Of a DNA stretch of 64,000 nucleotides, positions 54,431-60,245 are shown piece after piece. This DNA is from Pedobacter sp. KBW06 (GTDB taxonomy: Bacteria > Bacteroidota > Bacteroidia > Sphingobacteriales > Sphingobacteriaceae). Both the position numbers and the translations under genes were made by a program. Under the pieces are notes generated by a model. It ran no database searches, was not told the DNA's origin, and saw only the letters and a list, made by a program, of their open reading frames with translations. The first letter of the stretch is position 1; every line of letters begins with the position of its first letter. The stretch is taken from assembly GCF_003852525.1 (NCBI RefSeq), contig NZ_QAJL01000003.1:1216134-1280133 (forward strand). The letters run 5' to 3'.

Positions 54431-54688
54431 ATGGCAAGATCATGGTATACTTATCTCGGATTTGGAGACCCCACCTCTTTCATTAACTACGCTCAGGTGA
54501 CTGTTAAACATACCTGTCTTTGCGGCGATAAAATATGTGCTATTTATGTCGATGCTGATACTTTCCGCCTGGAATCTCCTCTTTCCGAGAACCTGCAGCG
54601 GTACATAAGAAACGCTTTGATAACCGGACAGCTTCAGCCTGAAAGTCCCACGGGGGCAAAAAAATATGTCTATCTGAAAACCAGCTAA
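54431..54688 (+). CDS. Small Cys-containing cluster protein 1 (SWYxYLG family)
   Basis: 85 residues. Family marks: MARSWYTYLGFGDP at the start, NYAQVTVKHTC, the core CLCGDKICAIYVDADT with the conserved C-x6-C pair plus one extra Cys, LQRYIRNALITGQLQP, and the end KKYVYLKTS. No signal peptide, double-glycine leader or membrane helix. It is the first gene of the P3 unit and ends 11 bp before a GT2 gene, the tightest link between this family and the glycosyltransferases. It lacks the structured leader carried by the later copies. Function unknown. Confidence 0.85.
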   Translation: MARSWYTYLGFGDPTSFINYAQVTVKHTCLCGDKICAIYVDADTFRLESPLSENLQRYIRNALITGQLQPESPTGAKKYVYLKTS

Positions 54689-54699
54689 CCCTCTCCACT

Positions 54700-55392
54700 A
54701 TGGCACAAACCTATCCATTGATTTCCTGCATCTGCATTACCAACCGCAGACCTGTACTTCTTGAGAAAGCAATCTCTTATTTTATCTCACAAAACTATCC
54801 CAATAAAGAAATGGTCATTTCTTATCCAAAAGGGGATAAACTAAGCCGGGAGCTGATTAAAAATTATCAGAATCAGGAAATCCAACTGATTTCGATGGAA
54901 CGTGAAGAAGAAGAATCCCTGGGTTATGCCAGAAATCAAGCTATCGCAAAAAGTAAGGGCGACTACGTTTGCACCTGGGATGACGACGACTGGTATCACT
55001 CCAGCCGCCTTTCCTTTCAATTTAACAGTATGCAAACCAAGGGCTCCGGATATCAGGCAAGTGTGCTTACCCGTATCATTTTACTTGATGTCATTAACCA
55101 ACAGGCTTACCTCTCATTTCCATATACCTGGGATGGTACTATTTTATGTAAAAAGGAAGTGTTAATGCAAAACCAGTATGGCTACACAAATAAGGCTGAA
55201 GATACCCATGTGATCAAATTCCTTTCCTCAAAAAAAATGCTGTTTCATATAGAGGATGCCCCGTTTCTCTACGTCTACATTTACCATGGTAAAAATACAT
55301 GGGACTATAAACATTTTGAATACTTCACTTCCAAAAGTGAAGTATTGAGCGAGGAAATCAGGAAGAAACTCATGGAATTGCTTACGATTTAA
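54700..55392 (+). CDS. Family-2 glycosyltransferase, subfamily A, copy e
   Basis: 230 residues: YPLISCICITNRRPVLLEKAISYFISQNYPNKEMVISYPKGD, SLGYARNQAIAKSKGDYVCTWDDDDWYH with intact DxD (about 90-96), CKKEVLMQ, and LYVYIYHGKNTWDYKHF. It is catalytically plausible. It starts 11 bp after small protein 1 in the P3 unit and is the best candidate to modify that protein, or to act with it. Confidence 0.9.
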   Translation: MAQTYPLISCICITNRRPVLLEKAISYFISQNYPNKEMVISYPKGDKLSRELIKNYQNQEIQLISMEREEEESLGYARNQAIAKSKGDYVCTWDDDDWYHSSRLSFQFNSMQTKGSGYQASVLTRIILLDVINQQAYLSFPYTWDGTILCKKEVLMQNQYGYTNKAEDTHVIKFLSSKKMLFHIEDAPFLYVYIYHGKNTWDYKHFEYFTSKSEVLSEEIRKKLMELLTI

Positions 55393-55439
55393 GCTTCAAC
55401 AATTTATATCATTCTATTCAAAACAACATCGGAAAATTT

Positions 55440-56090
55440 ATGGAATCACCACTTGTATCTTGTATTATGCCTACTGCAAACAGGCAAAAATTTCTTCCAT
55501 TTGCAATTCACTATTTCATTGATCAGGATTACCCTAACAAAGAACTTATCATCATAGATGATGGACTTGAATCTGCAAAGGCATTGATCCCTAACCATCC
55601 CCAAATCCGTTATTTCTATTCCGAACCGCTGGGAACAATCGGCGTTAAACGTAATCATGCCTGTGACAAGGCACAAGGTGAAATTATCATGCATTGGGAC
55701 GACGACGACTGGTATGCTCCCGACTGGATTAGCAGACAAGTAGAGGCTTTATCAACTTCCGGTGCTGATATTACCGGGTTAAACACCGTATTATTTTATT
55801 CTCCTTCGGTAGAAAAACGTTGGGTCTATGAAGATTCCGACCTGGAAAAGCCCTGGCTCTGTGGTGCAACTATGGCTTACCGGAAATCCTTCTGGAAGGA
55901 ACATCCATTTGTTGATATTCAGGTGGGTGAAGATTACGATTTTGTCTGGAATTCCGGAGCAAAGACATTTGCCCTTGATTACTTTCAAGGTTTTATATCA
56001 ATTCTTCATGCCCACAATACCAGCATCAAGCCGGTAGAAAATCCCAGACATAAGAAAAAAGGAACAACCTGGAATCCGAAAAAAAACTAA
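55440..56090 (+). CDS. Family-2 glycosyltransferase, subfamily B, copy f
   Basis: A 216-residue GT-A protein with the classical motifs: SPLVSCIMPTANRQKFLPFAI, QDYPNKELIIIDDG (intact first Asp pair), GTIGVKRNHACDKAQGEIIMHWDDDDWYAPDWISRQ (DxD), and the acceptor/catalytic region GEDYDFVWNSG. It differs from subfamily A by keeping IIDDG and by the GEDYDF motif. It is 47 bp after copy e and 4 bp before copy g. Confidence 0.92.
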   Translation: MESPLVSCIMPTANRQKFLPFAIHYFIDQDYPNKELIIIDDGLESAKALIPNHPQIRYFYSEPLGTIGVKRNHACDKAQGEIIMHWDDDDWYAPDWISRQVEALSTSGADITGLNTVLFYSPSVEKRWVYEDSDLEKPWLCGATMAYRKSFWKEHPFVDIQVGEDYDFVWNSGAKTFALDYFQGFISILHAHNTSIKPVENPRHKKKGTTWNPKKN

Positions 56091-56094
56091 GCTC

Positions 56095-56787
56095 ATGAGT
56101 ACACCTTATGTATCCTGTATCATGCCAACCGCAAACCGTCCTAAGTTTATTCCTTATGCAGCCGAATATTTTTTAACTCAAAATTACCGGAATACTGAGT
56201 TGGTTATTATTGATGATGGAAAGGAATCCATTGAACATCTGCTCCCCAAAAGTAAACGGATCAGTTACTTTTATAGCGATCCGATAGGAACAATTGGCAA
56301 AAAACGCAATTATGCCTGTGAACGTGCCAAAGGAGAAATCATTATGCACTGGGATGACGACGACTGGTATGCATCTGACTGGATCAGCCGGCAGCTTCAG
56401 GCGCTTGAAAGCTCTAAAGCTGATATTTGTGGACTAAATGACATCACATTTTTCTCCCCTTTGATGGGCAAATTCTGGCGGTATGCTGATCTGCAACAAG
56501 AGCGTCCATGGCTTTCCGGAGCAACAATGGCCTATAGAAAAAGCTTCTGGCTGGAACATCCTTTTAAAGACCTGCAGATTGGTGAAGATTACGATTACAT
56601 CTGGAATTCAGGTGCTACATTATTTGCACATGACTATACTAAAGGCTTTATCGCAACCCTACATTCTGCTAATACTACATTAAAACCATTTGAAAATCCT
56701 AAACATAAAAAACATGCAGTTTTATGGATGGAGGTTACATACGAGGGGAAAGCCGGAACCCCTGAACAAAACAGGCCAAACTCTTAA
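56095..56787 (+). CDS. Family-2 glycosyltransferase, subfamily B, copy g
   Basis: 230 residues, clear tandem paralogue of copy f: TPYVSCIMPTANRPKFIPYAA, ELVIIDDGKES, GTIGKKRNYACERAKGEIIMHWDDDDWYASDWISRQL, PWLSGATMAYRKSFWLEHPF, GEDYDYIWNSGA. It is about 20 residues longer at the C-terminus. It is followed after 10 bp by a divergent member of the small-protein family. Confidence 0.92.
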   Translation: MSTPYVSCIMPTANRPKFIPYAAEYFLTQNYRNTELVIIDDGKESIEHLLPKSKRISYFYSDPIGTIGKKRNYACERAKGEIIMHWDDDDWYASDWISRQLQALESSKADICGLNDITFFSPLMGKFWRYADLQQERPWLSGATMAYRKSFWLEHPFKDLQIGEDYDYIWNSGATLFAHDYTKGFIATLHSANTTLKPFENPKHKKHAVLWMEVTYEGKAGTPEQNRPNS

Positions 56788-56797
56788 TATTAATCAT

Positions 56798-57112
56798 ATG
56801 CCCTGGTATCAATTTATCAACAATGAACTTGACATTTGTGACGCTGACAGCTATCAAATTTTAGACAAAGCACCGGATACTGTAGACGGTCCTTATCTGG
56901 CCGCTATTTTTGCAGATGAAATTCCAGATGATCCATTACACCGACCCGACATTGAGGGAACTCCCGGATTGCTATTTTACATTATCCGCGCTTTAGCCCG
57001 TGGAAAAGGACAGCCCTACTCTATCTTTCCACCAGTTCCACTAGAGGTTCGAATGTCTGCCATACCTGCTTCCGGCATAAAGGAAGAAGCTGTCGAAGAA
57101 GCTGGGAAATAA
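56798..57112 (+). CDS. Divergent member of the small SWY family, no conserved Cys pair
   Basis: 104 residues from the ATG at 56798 (an upstream in-frame ATG at 56690 lies inside the GT2 gene and is rejected). Spacing of the family landmarks is kept: MPWYQF for SWYxYL, DSYQIL for the SYRR position, YLAAIFADEIPDDP for CxIYLLGETxxxP, LLFYIIRALARGKGQP for YIxNALxxGxPQP. The C-x6-C pair is absent (a single Cys at 13) and the C-terminus is longer and acidic. It is the last gene of the P3 unit. Homology is judged by eye and needs a profile search. Confidence 0.75.
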   Translation: MPWYQFINNELDICDADSYQILDKAPDTVDGPYLAAIFADEIPDDPLHRPDIEGTPGLLFYIIRALARGKGQPYSIFPPVPLEVRMSAIPASGIKEEAVEEAGK

Positions 57113-57134
57113 TATCACTTCTCAAACCCATTTT

Positions 57135-57179
57135 GGGACTTATGACCCTAGCAAATTAGCCGAAGCTGACGTAAATTAG
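57135..57179 (+). promoter_or_regulatory. Cluster promoter P4: dyad plus -7 element
   Basis: Dyad GGGACTTATGACCC (57135-57148), 23 bp, then TAAATTAG (57172-57179). It drives small proteins 3 and 4. The predicted start near 57184 leaves a leader of about 105 nt that contains conserved leader A. Confidence 0.75.
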
Positions 57180-57207
57180 TACTATACTTATCTGATAAAC
57201 AAACACT

Positions 57208-57290
57208 AAGGGGAAAACCGAAAACCCTGAAAAAGAGTAGGTACTATTAAAATTTTTGTTGCTTTTTAATGTACAAAAGCTTCCTGACTT
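57208..57290 (+). ncRNA. Conserved structured leader, copy A
   Basis: Begins AAGGGG, then CCGAAAACCCTGAAAAAGAG with TAGG, a variable A/T stretch, and TTTTTGTTGCTTTTTAATGTACAAAAGC before the start codon. AGGG can pair with CCCT; GCTTTT pairs with AAAAGC. It is the most divergent 3' arm of the set (AAAAGCTT instead of AAAAGCA). Confidence 0.7.
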
Positions 57291-57563
57291 ATGGCAAATT
57301 CATGGTACGCTTATCTCGGAGCAGGAACAGATCCTCTTGTCCCGGCAAGTTACAGAAGAATAACGGTGAGACCTAGTTGTATTTGTGGCCCTAATATTTG
57401 TGCCATTTACCTTCTTGGCGAAACGGCTTCAGTTCCTTCGACAGCCTTAACATCAACCATGATTGGTTACATTAGTAATGCTCTGACTACCGCATCACCG
57501 CAGCCTACTGCCGCCGGAGGAGGGGTAAAGCTCTTTGTATACCTGAAAGGTGGTTGTGGTTAA
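57291..57563 (+). CDS. Small Cys-containing cluster protein 3
   Basis: 90 residues: MANSWYAYLGAGTDPLVPASYRRITVRPSC, core CICGPNICAIYLLGETASVPS (C-x-C-x4-C), MIGYISNALTTASPQP, a Gly-rich stretch AAGGGVKLFVYLKGGCG with a fourth Cys near the end. No signal peptide. It is the first gene behind P4 and leader A. Function unknown. Confidence 0.88.
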   Translation: MANSWYAYLGAGTDPLVPASYRRITVRPSCICGPNICAIYLLGETASVPSTALTSTMIGYISNALTTASPQPTAAGGGVKLFVYLKGGCG

Positions 57564-57639
57564 CAGTCATTCAGAACTAACTGCTAAAGTAAATTCAGAA
57601 AATGATCAATCAACATTTCTGATCAGTAGATGGGTAACG

Positions 57640-57719
57640 AAGGAGGACACCGAAAATCCTGAACAGAGTAGGTAGGAATAAAAATTTATTGCTTTTTAAT
57701 TTATAAAAGCATACCTATT
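57640..57719 (+). ncRNA. Conserved structured leader, copy B (covarying helix)
   Basis: AAGGAGGACACCGAAAATCC in place of the usual AGGG..CCCT; the 5' arm AGGA and the 3' arm TCCT change together, so the helix is preserved. It then has TGAACAGAGTAGG and TTGCTTTTT..AAAAGCA before the ATG. The middle segment is a few bases shorter than in the other copies. Confidence 0.75.
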
Positions 57720-57995
57720 ATGGCAAATTCATGGTACTCTTACCTGGGAGCTGGAAAAGATCCACTTGTTCCCGCAAGTTACAGAAGAATGACAGTAAAA
57801 CCCGAATGTGTTTGTGGTCCTGCTATTTGTTCTATTTACCTTCTTGGTGAAACTGCAACTACTCCTTCTGCTGCGTTTACCCCGAACATTTTAACGTACA
57901 TCAGTAATGCCCTGACCAACGGATCACCGCAACCGATTGCTGCTGGTGGAGGCTTGAAACTTTTTGTATACATGAAAAGCGGCTGCTGCGGTTAA
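57720..57995 (+). CDS. Small Cys-containing cluster protein 4
   Basis: 91 residues: MANSWYSYLGAGKDPLVPASYRRMTVKPEC, core CVCGPAICSIYLLGETATTPS, ILTYISNALTNGSPQP, AAGGGLKLFVYMKSGCCG with a terminal Cys-Cys. Very similar to protein 3 and sharing its transcript behind P4, but with its own leader B. Five Cys in total. Function unknown. Confidence 0.88.
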   Translation: MANSWYSYLGAGKDPLVPASYRRMTVKPECVCGPAICSIYLLGETATTPSAAFTPNILTYISNALTNGSPQPIAAGGGLKLFVYMKSGCCG

Positions 57996-58006
57996 TCCGT
58001 AATTCG

Positions 58007-58051
58007 GGGACATATGCCCCTGTTAAATTATCAAATATCAACGTAAATTCG
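58007..58051 (+). promoter_or_regulatory. Cluster promoter P5: dyad plus -7 element
   Basis: Dyad GGGACATATGCCCC (58007-58020; core CATATG fully palindromic), 23 bp, then TAAATTCG (58044-58051). It drives the three-gene tandem array. The predicted start near 58057 leaves an unusually long leader of about 220 nt before the ATG at 58276. Confidence 0.75.
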
Positions 58052-58192
58052 TATATCAATCGAACAAAGATTTTACCTCAATGGTCGACCCTAAGGTGAA
58101 TCGTCAAGTTGAATTCAGAACATGATCATATATCAATAGTTTGATATTTTCAGAATAAGACCATGACAGCCCTGCTTAACCGCAGAGTAATG

Positions 58193-58275
58193 AAGGGAGA
58201 GGCCGAAAACCCTGATCAGAGTAGGCGAAAATCAAAGTTTTTGTTGCTTTTTGATACATAAAAGCAGCCTTTATT
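58193..58275 (+). ncRNA. Conserved structured leader, copy C
   Basis: AAGGGAGAGGCCGAAAACCC, TGATCAGAGTAGG, then GTTTTTGTTGCTTTTTGATACATAAAAGCA before the ATG. AGGG/CCCT and GCTTTT/AAAAGC pairings are retained. Confidence 0.75.
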
Positions 58276-58536
58276 ATGGCAAATTCATGGTATTCCTACC
58301 TGGGACAGGGAAAAGATCCGCTTGTTCCTGCAAGTTACAGAAGAATTACTGTAGACCCTTTGTGTCTGAATGGGATTGACATCTGTTCTGTTTATCTTCT
58401 AGGTGAAACTGCAACGACTCCGTCAGCTGCATTCACCCCGAACATTTTAACGTACATTACCAACTCCTTGTCTACCTTGACCCCGCAGCCTAATGGCGGC
58501 CCGGTAAAACACTTCGTTTATCTAAAAGGCTCATAA
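58276..58536 (+). CDS. Small Cys-containing cluster protein 5 (tandem unit 1)
   Basis: 86 residues: MANSWYSYLGQGKDPLVPASYRRITVDPLC, core CLNGIDICSVYLLGETATTPS, ILTYITNSLSTLTPQP, end GGPVKHFVYLKGS. It has only the two core Cys (C-x6-C), unlike proteins 3 and 4. It differs from units 2 and 3 at Ile-Cys-Ser-Val (Val-Cys-Ser-Ile there) and at Pro for Ala near the C-terminus. Function unknown. Confidence 0.88.
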   Translation: MANSWYSYLGQGKDPLVPASYRRITVDPLCLNGIDICSVYLLGETATTPSAAFTPNILTYITNSLSTLTPQPNGGPVKHFVYLKGS

Positions 58537-58559
58537 GCAGATCTGGAAATTCTAAAAAA

Positions 58560-58644
58560 AAGGGGGATGCCGAAAACCCTGAACAGAGTAGGCATTAAAC
58601 AAAAAGTTTTTGTTGCTTTTTGATGAATAAAAGCATCTATTATT
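58560..58644 (+). ncRNA. Conserved structured leader, copy D
   Basis: AAGGGGGATGCCGAAAACCC, TGAACAGAGTAGGC, then AAAAAGTTTTTGTTGC with TTTTTGATGAATAAAAGCA before the ATG. It lies inside the P5 transcript, so it acts, if at all, on the message and not as a promoter. Confidence 0.75.
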
Positions 58645-58905
58645 ATGGCTAATTCATGGTATTCCTACCTGGGACAAGGTAAAGATCCACTTGTTCCTGC
58701 AAGTTACAGAAGAATCACTGTAGATCCTTTGTGTCTGAATGGGATTGACGTATGTTCTATTTATCTTCTTGGTGAAACTGCAACGACCCCGTCAGCTGCA
58801 TTCACCCCGAACATCTTAACGTACATTACCAACTCCTTATCTACCTTAACTCCACAACCTAATGGTGGCGCAGTAAAACACTTCGTTTATTTAAAAGGTT
58901 CATAA
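58645..58905 (+). CDS. Small Cys-containing cluster protein 6 (tandem unit 2)
   Basis: 86 residues, identical in amino-acid sequence to unit 3: MANSWYSYLGQGKDP, CLNGIDVCSIYLLGET, GGAVKHFVYLKGS. It carries the C-x6-C core only. It has its own leader D and is cotranscribed from P5. Complete conservation of the protein despite synonymous DNA changes argues that it is a real, selected gene. Confidence 0.88.
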   Translation: MANSWYSYLGQGKDPLVPASYRRITVDPLCLNGIDVCSIYLLGETATTPSAAFTPNILTYITNSLSTLTPQPNGGAVKHFVYLKGS

Positions 58906-58928
58906 GCGAACCTGATCATTCCAAAAAA

Positions 58929-59013
58929 AGGGGGATGCCGAAAACCCTGAACAGAGTAGGCGTTAAACAAAAAAGTTTTTGTTGCTTTTTGATAGAAAAA
59001 AGCATCTAATATT
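58929..59013 (+). ncRNA. Conserved structured leader, copy E
   Basis: AAGGGGGATGCCGAAAACCC, TGAACAGAGTAGGCG, TTTTTGTTGCTTTTTGATAG then AAAAAAGCA before the ATG. Nearly identical to copy D. Confidence 0.75.
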
Positions 59014-59274
59014 ATGGCTAATTCATGGTATTCCTACCTGGGACAAGGTAAAGATCCGCTTGTTCCTGCAAGTTACAGAAGAATCACTGTAGATCCTTTG
59101 TGTCTGAATGGTATTGACGTATGTTCTATTTATCTTCTAGGTGAAACTGCAACGACCCCGTCAGCTGCATTCACCCCGAACATCTTAACGTACATTACCA
59201 ACTCCTTATCTACCTTAACTCCACAACCTAATGGTGGCGCAGTAAAACACTTCGTTTATTTAAAAGGTTCATAA
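59014..59274 (+). CDS. Small Cys-containing cluster protein 7 (tandem unit 3)
   Basis: 86 residues, same protein as unit 2, with three synonymous differences seen in the DNA. Last gene of the P5 unit; a strong intrinsic terminator starts 25 bp after its stop. Function unknown; see units 1 and 2 for motifs. Confidence 0.88.
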   Translation: MANSWYSYLGQGKDPLVPASYRRITVDPLCLNGIDVCSIYLLGETATTPSAAFTPNILTYITNSLSTLTPQPNGGAVKHFVYLKGS

Positions 59275-59298
59275 GTAGAATAAGTCGCAATTTCTGTT

Positions 59299-59328
59299 CC
59301 CCGGGAAGGAGTCCTTCCCGGGGTTTTT
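59299..59328 (+). terminator. Intrinsic terminator of the tandem array
   Basis: CCCCGGGAAG-GAGTC-CTTCCCGGGG is a perfect 10-bp GC-rich stem with a 5-base loop, followed by TTTTT. Confidence 0.92.
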
Positions 59329-59432
59329 CAGAAGATACGACCAATTTCAGAATACCATCCTATCTTCTACATCGACAAGGTTATATTTCCATCAGACTTA
59401 CAGACTTTTCTATGGGTCAGGTGGGAAATTAA

Positions 59433-59517
59433 AAGGGAAATACCAAAACCCCGAACCGCATAGGTTTTACCAGAATTTCTGTTGCTTTTTGATGGATAAA
59501 AGCAACTCTATTTATAG
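59433..59517 (+). ncRNA. Orphan copy F of the conserved leader
   Basis: AAGGGAAATACCAAAACCCC, GAACCGCATAGG, then CTGTTGCTTTTTGATGGATA and AAAGCAAC. The expected start codon position reads TTTATAG and no family reading frame follows. It has more base changes than the other copies in the 5' half, but the 3' hairpin is intact and extends to GTTGCTTTT/AAAAGCAAC. Confidence 0.7.
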
Positions 59518-59579
59518 ACCTATTGGCAGGATAAAATAAAAGACGCATCATCTCATTTGTTATCCCCCCGCTTCAAGGA

Positions 59580-59620
59580 AATGGCTGTTTTCAATGAAAA
59601 AGCCATTATTTCTTTTTTTG
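59580..59620 (+). terminator. Possible terminator after orphan leader F
   Basis: AATGGCT pairs with AGCCATT around a loop of about 14 bases, followed by ATTTCTTTTTTT. It may end a short transcript that contains only leader F. Confidence 0.55.
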
Positions 59621-59662
59621 ATCAGCAGATCACATTTTGAAATTTCAATATATACAAAATAA

Positions 59663-59746
59663 AAGGGGAACGCCGAAAACCCTACAACAGAGTAGGTATC
59701 ATTTAAAGTTTTTGTTGCTTTTTGATCAATAAAAGCACCTTATATT
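59663..59746 (+). ncRNA. Conserved structured leader, copy G
   Basis: AAGGGGAACGCCGAAAACCC, TACAACAGAGTAGGT, AAAGTTTTTGTTGCTTTTTG, ATCAATAAAAGCA before the ATG. Here CCTAC and GTAGG can form a 5-bp hairpin with a 6-base loop, longer than in the other copies. Confidence 0.75.
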
Positions 59747-60013
59747 ATGGCGAATTCATGGTACGCATATCTGGGACAAGGAAAAGACCCATATCTCAAT
59801 ACGAGTTACAAAAAAGTGACAATAGATCCGCTATGCCTCAGTGGTTGCACGATTTGTGCAATCTACCTTCTTGGACAAACATCGGATATACCTAGTCAAA
59901 TGCCGCTTTCAACACCAAAAATGATGGAATATATAACCAATAGTCTGGTCTCATTAAGTCCAGAACCTAATAGTGGCGCCGTAAAGCACTTTGTTTATCT
60001 TAAATGCTATTAA
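59747..60013 (+). CDS. Small Cys-containing cluster protein 8
   Basis: 88 residues: MANSWYAYLGQGKDPYLNTSYKKVTIDPLC, core CLSGCTICAIYLLGQTSDIPS with an extra Cys between the pair, MMEYITNSLVSLSPEP, end GAVKHFVYLKCY. More diverged than the tandem units; it keeps SWYxYLG, IYLLG and FVYLK. No dyad promoter is seen upstream, so expression may depend on another signal. Function unknown. Confidence 0.87.
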   Translation: MANSWYAYLGQGKDPYLNTSYKKVTIDPLCLSGCTICAIYLLGQTSDIPSQMPLSTPKMMEYITNSLVSLSPEPNSGAVKHFVYLKCY

Positions 60014-60161
60014 ACCAATATGTTAGATTGTTATAAAATTCAGTATTTCAAGCAGGCCCATTGTACAGGAATGTAATTTATTTCGACAGAATGGCATTCA
60101 TAACTTCAGCAAGCAGGGCTCAGCTATGTGAAAAACGCTTAAACAATTCTGCCAAACAAGA

Positions 60162-60245
60162 AAGGGAAAAACCGAAAACCCTAAAACAAAGTAGGTATCA
60201 TTTAAAGTTTTCGTCGCTTTTTGATGGATAAAAGCAACTCATATT
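60162..60245 (+). ncRNA. Conserved structured leader, copy H
   Basis: AAGGGAAAAACCGAAAACCC, TAAAACAAAGTAGGT, AAAGTTTTCGTCGCTTTTTG, ATGGATAAAAGCAAC before the ATG. Both helices are possible; GTCGC replaces GTTGC outside the core stem. Confidence 0.75.

Larger units (their letters stand above)
58193..59274 (+). repeat. Three-unit tandem repeat (369-bp period, leader plus gene)
   Basis: The start codons at 58276, 58645 and 59014 are exactly 369 bp apart, and each unit contains a leader and an 86-codon gene. Units 2 and 3 encode identical proteins and differ in the coding part only at three synonymous positions that I could see; unit 1 differs by three residues. This points to recent duplication or ongoing gene conversion. 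Confidence 0.9.
59275..59746. other. 472-bp gap with orphan leader and terminators
   Basis: No small-protein gene is left here. It holds the array terminator (59299-59328), orphan leader F (59433-59517), a second hairpin with T-run (59580-59620) and leader G (59663-59746). No GGG..CCC dyad promoter was found in it. Confidence 0.6.

Noticed and set aside
55791..57112. Alternative frames inside the GT2 subfamily B genes (for example 55828-56037, 56483-56683)
   Set aside because: They are frame shadows of strongly conserved GT2 coding sequence.
57208..60245. Integron-like cassette array (repeated element between small genes)
   Set aside because: The repeats lie before each start codon, similarity continues into the coding part, there is no integrase and no attC-type core sites. 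Gene duplication explains it better.
57208..60245. TPP or other known riboswitch because of CTGA..AGTAGG
   Set aside because: The TPP core (CTGAGA and the GCGTAGGGA end) is missing, and the genes are not thiamine-related. No other class I know fits.
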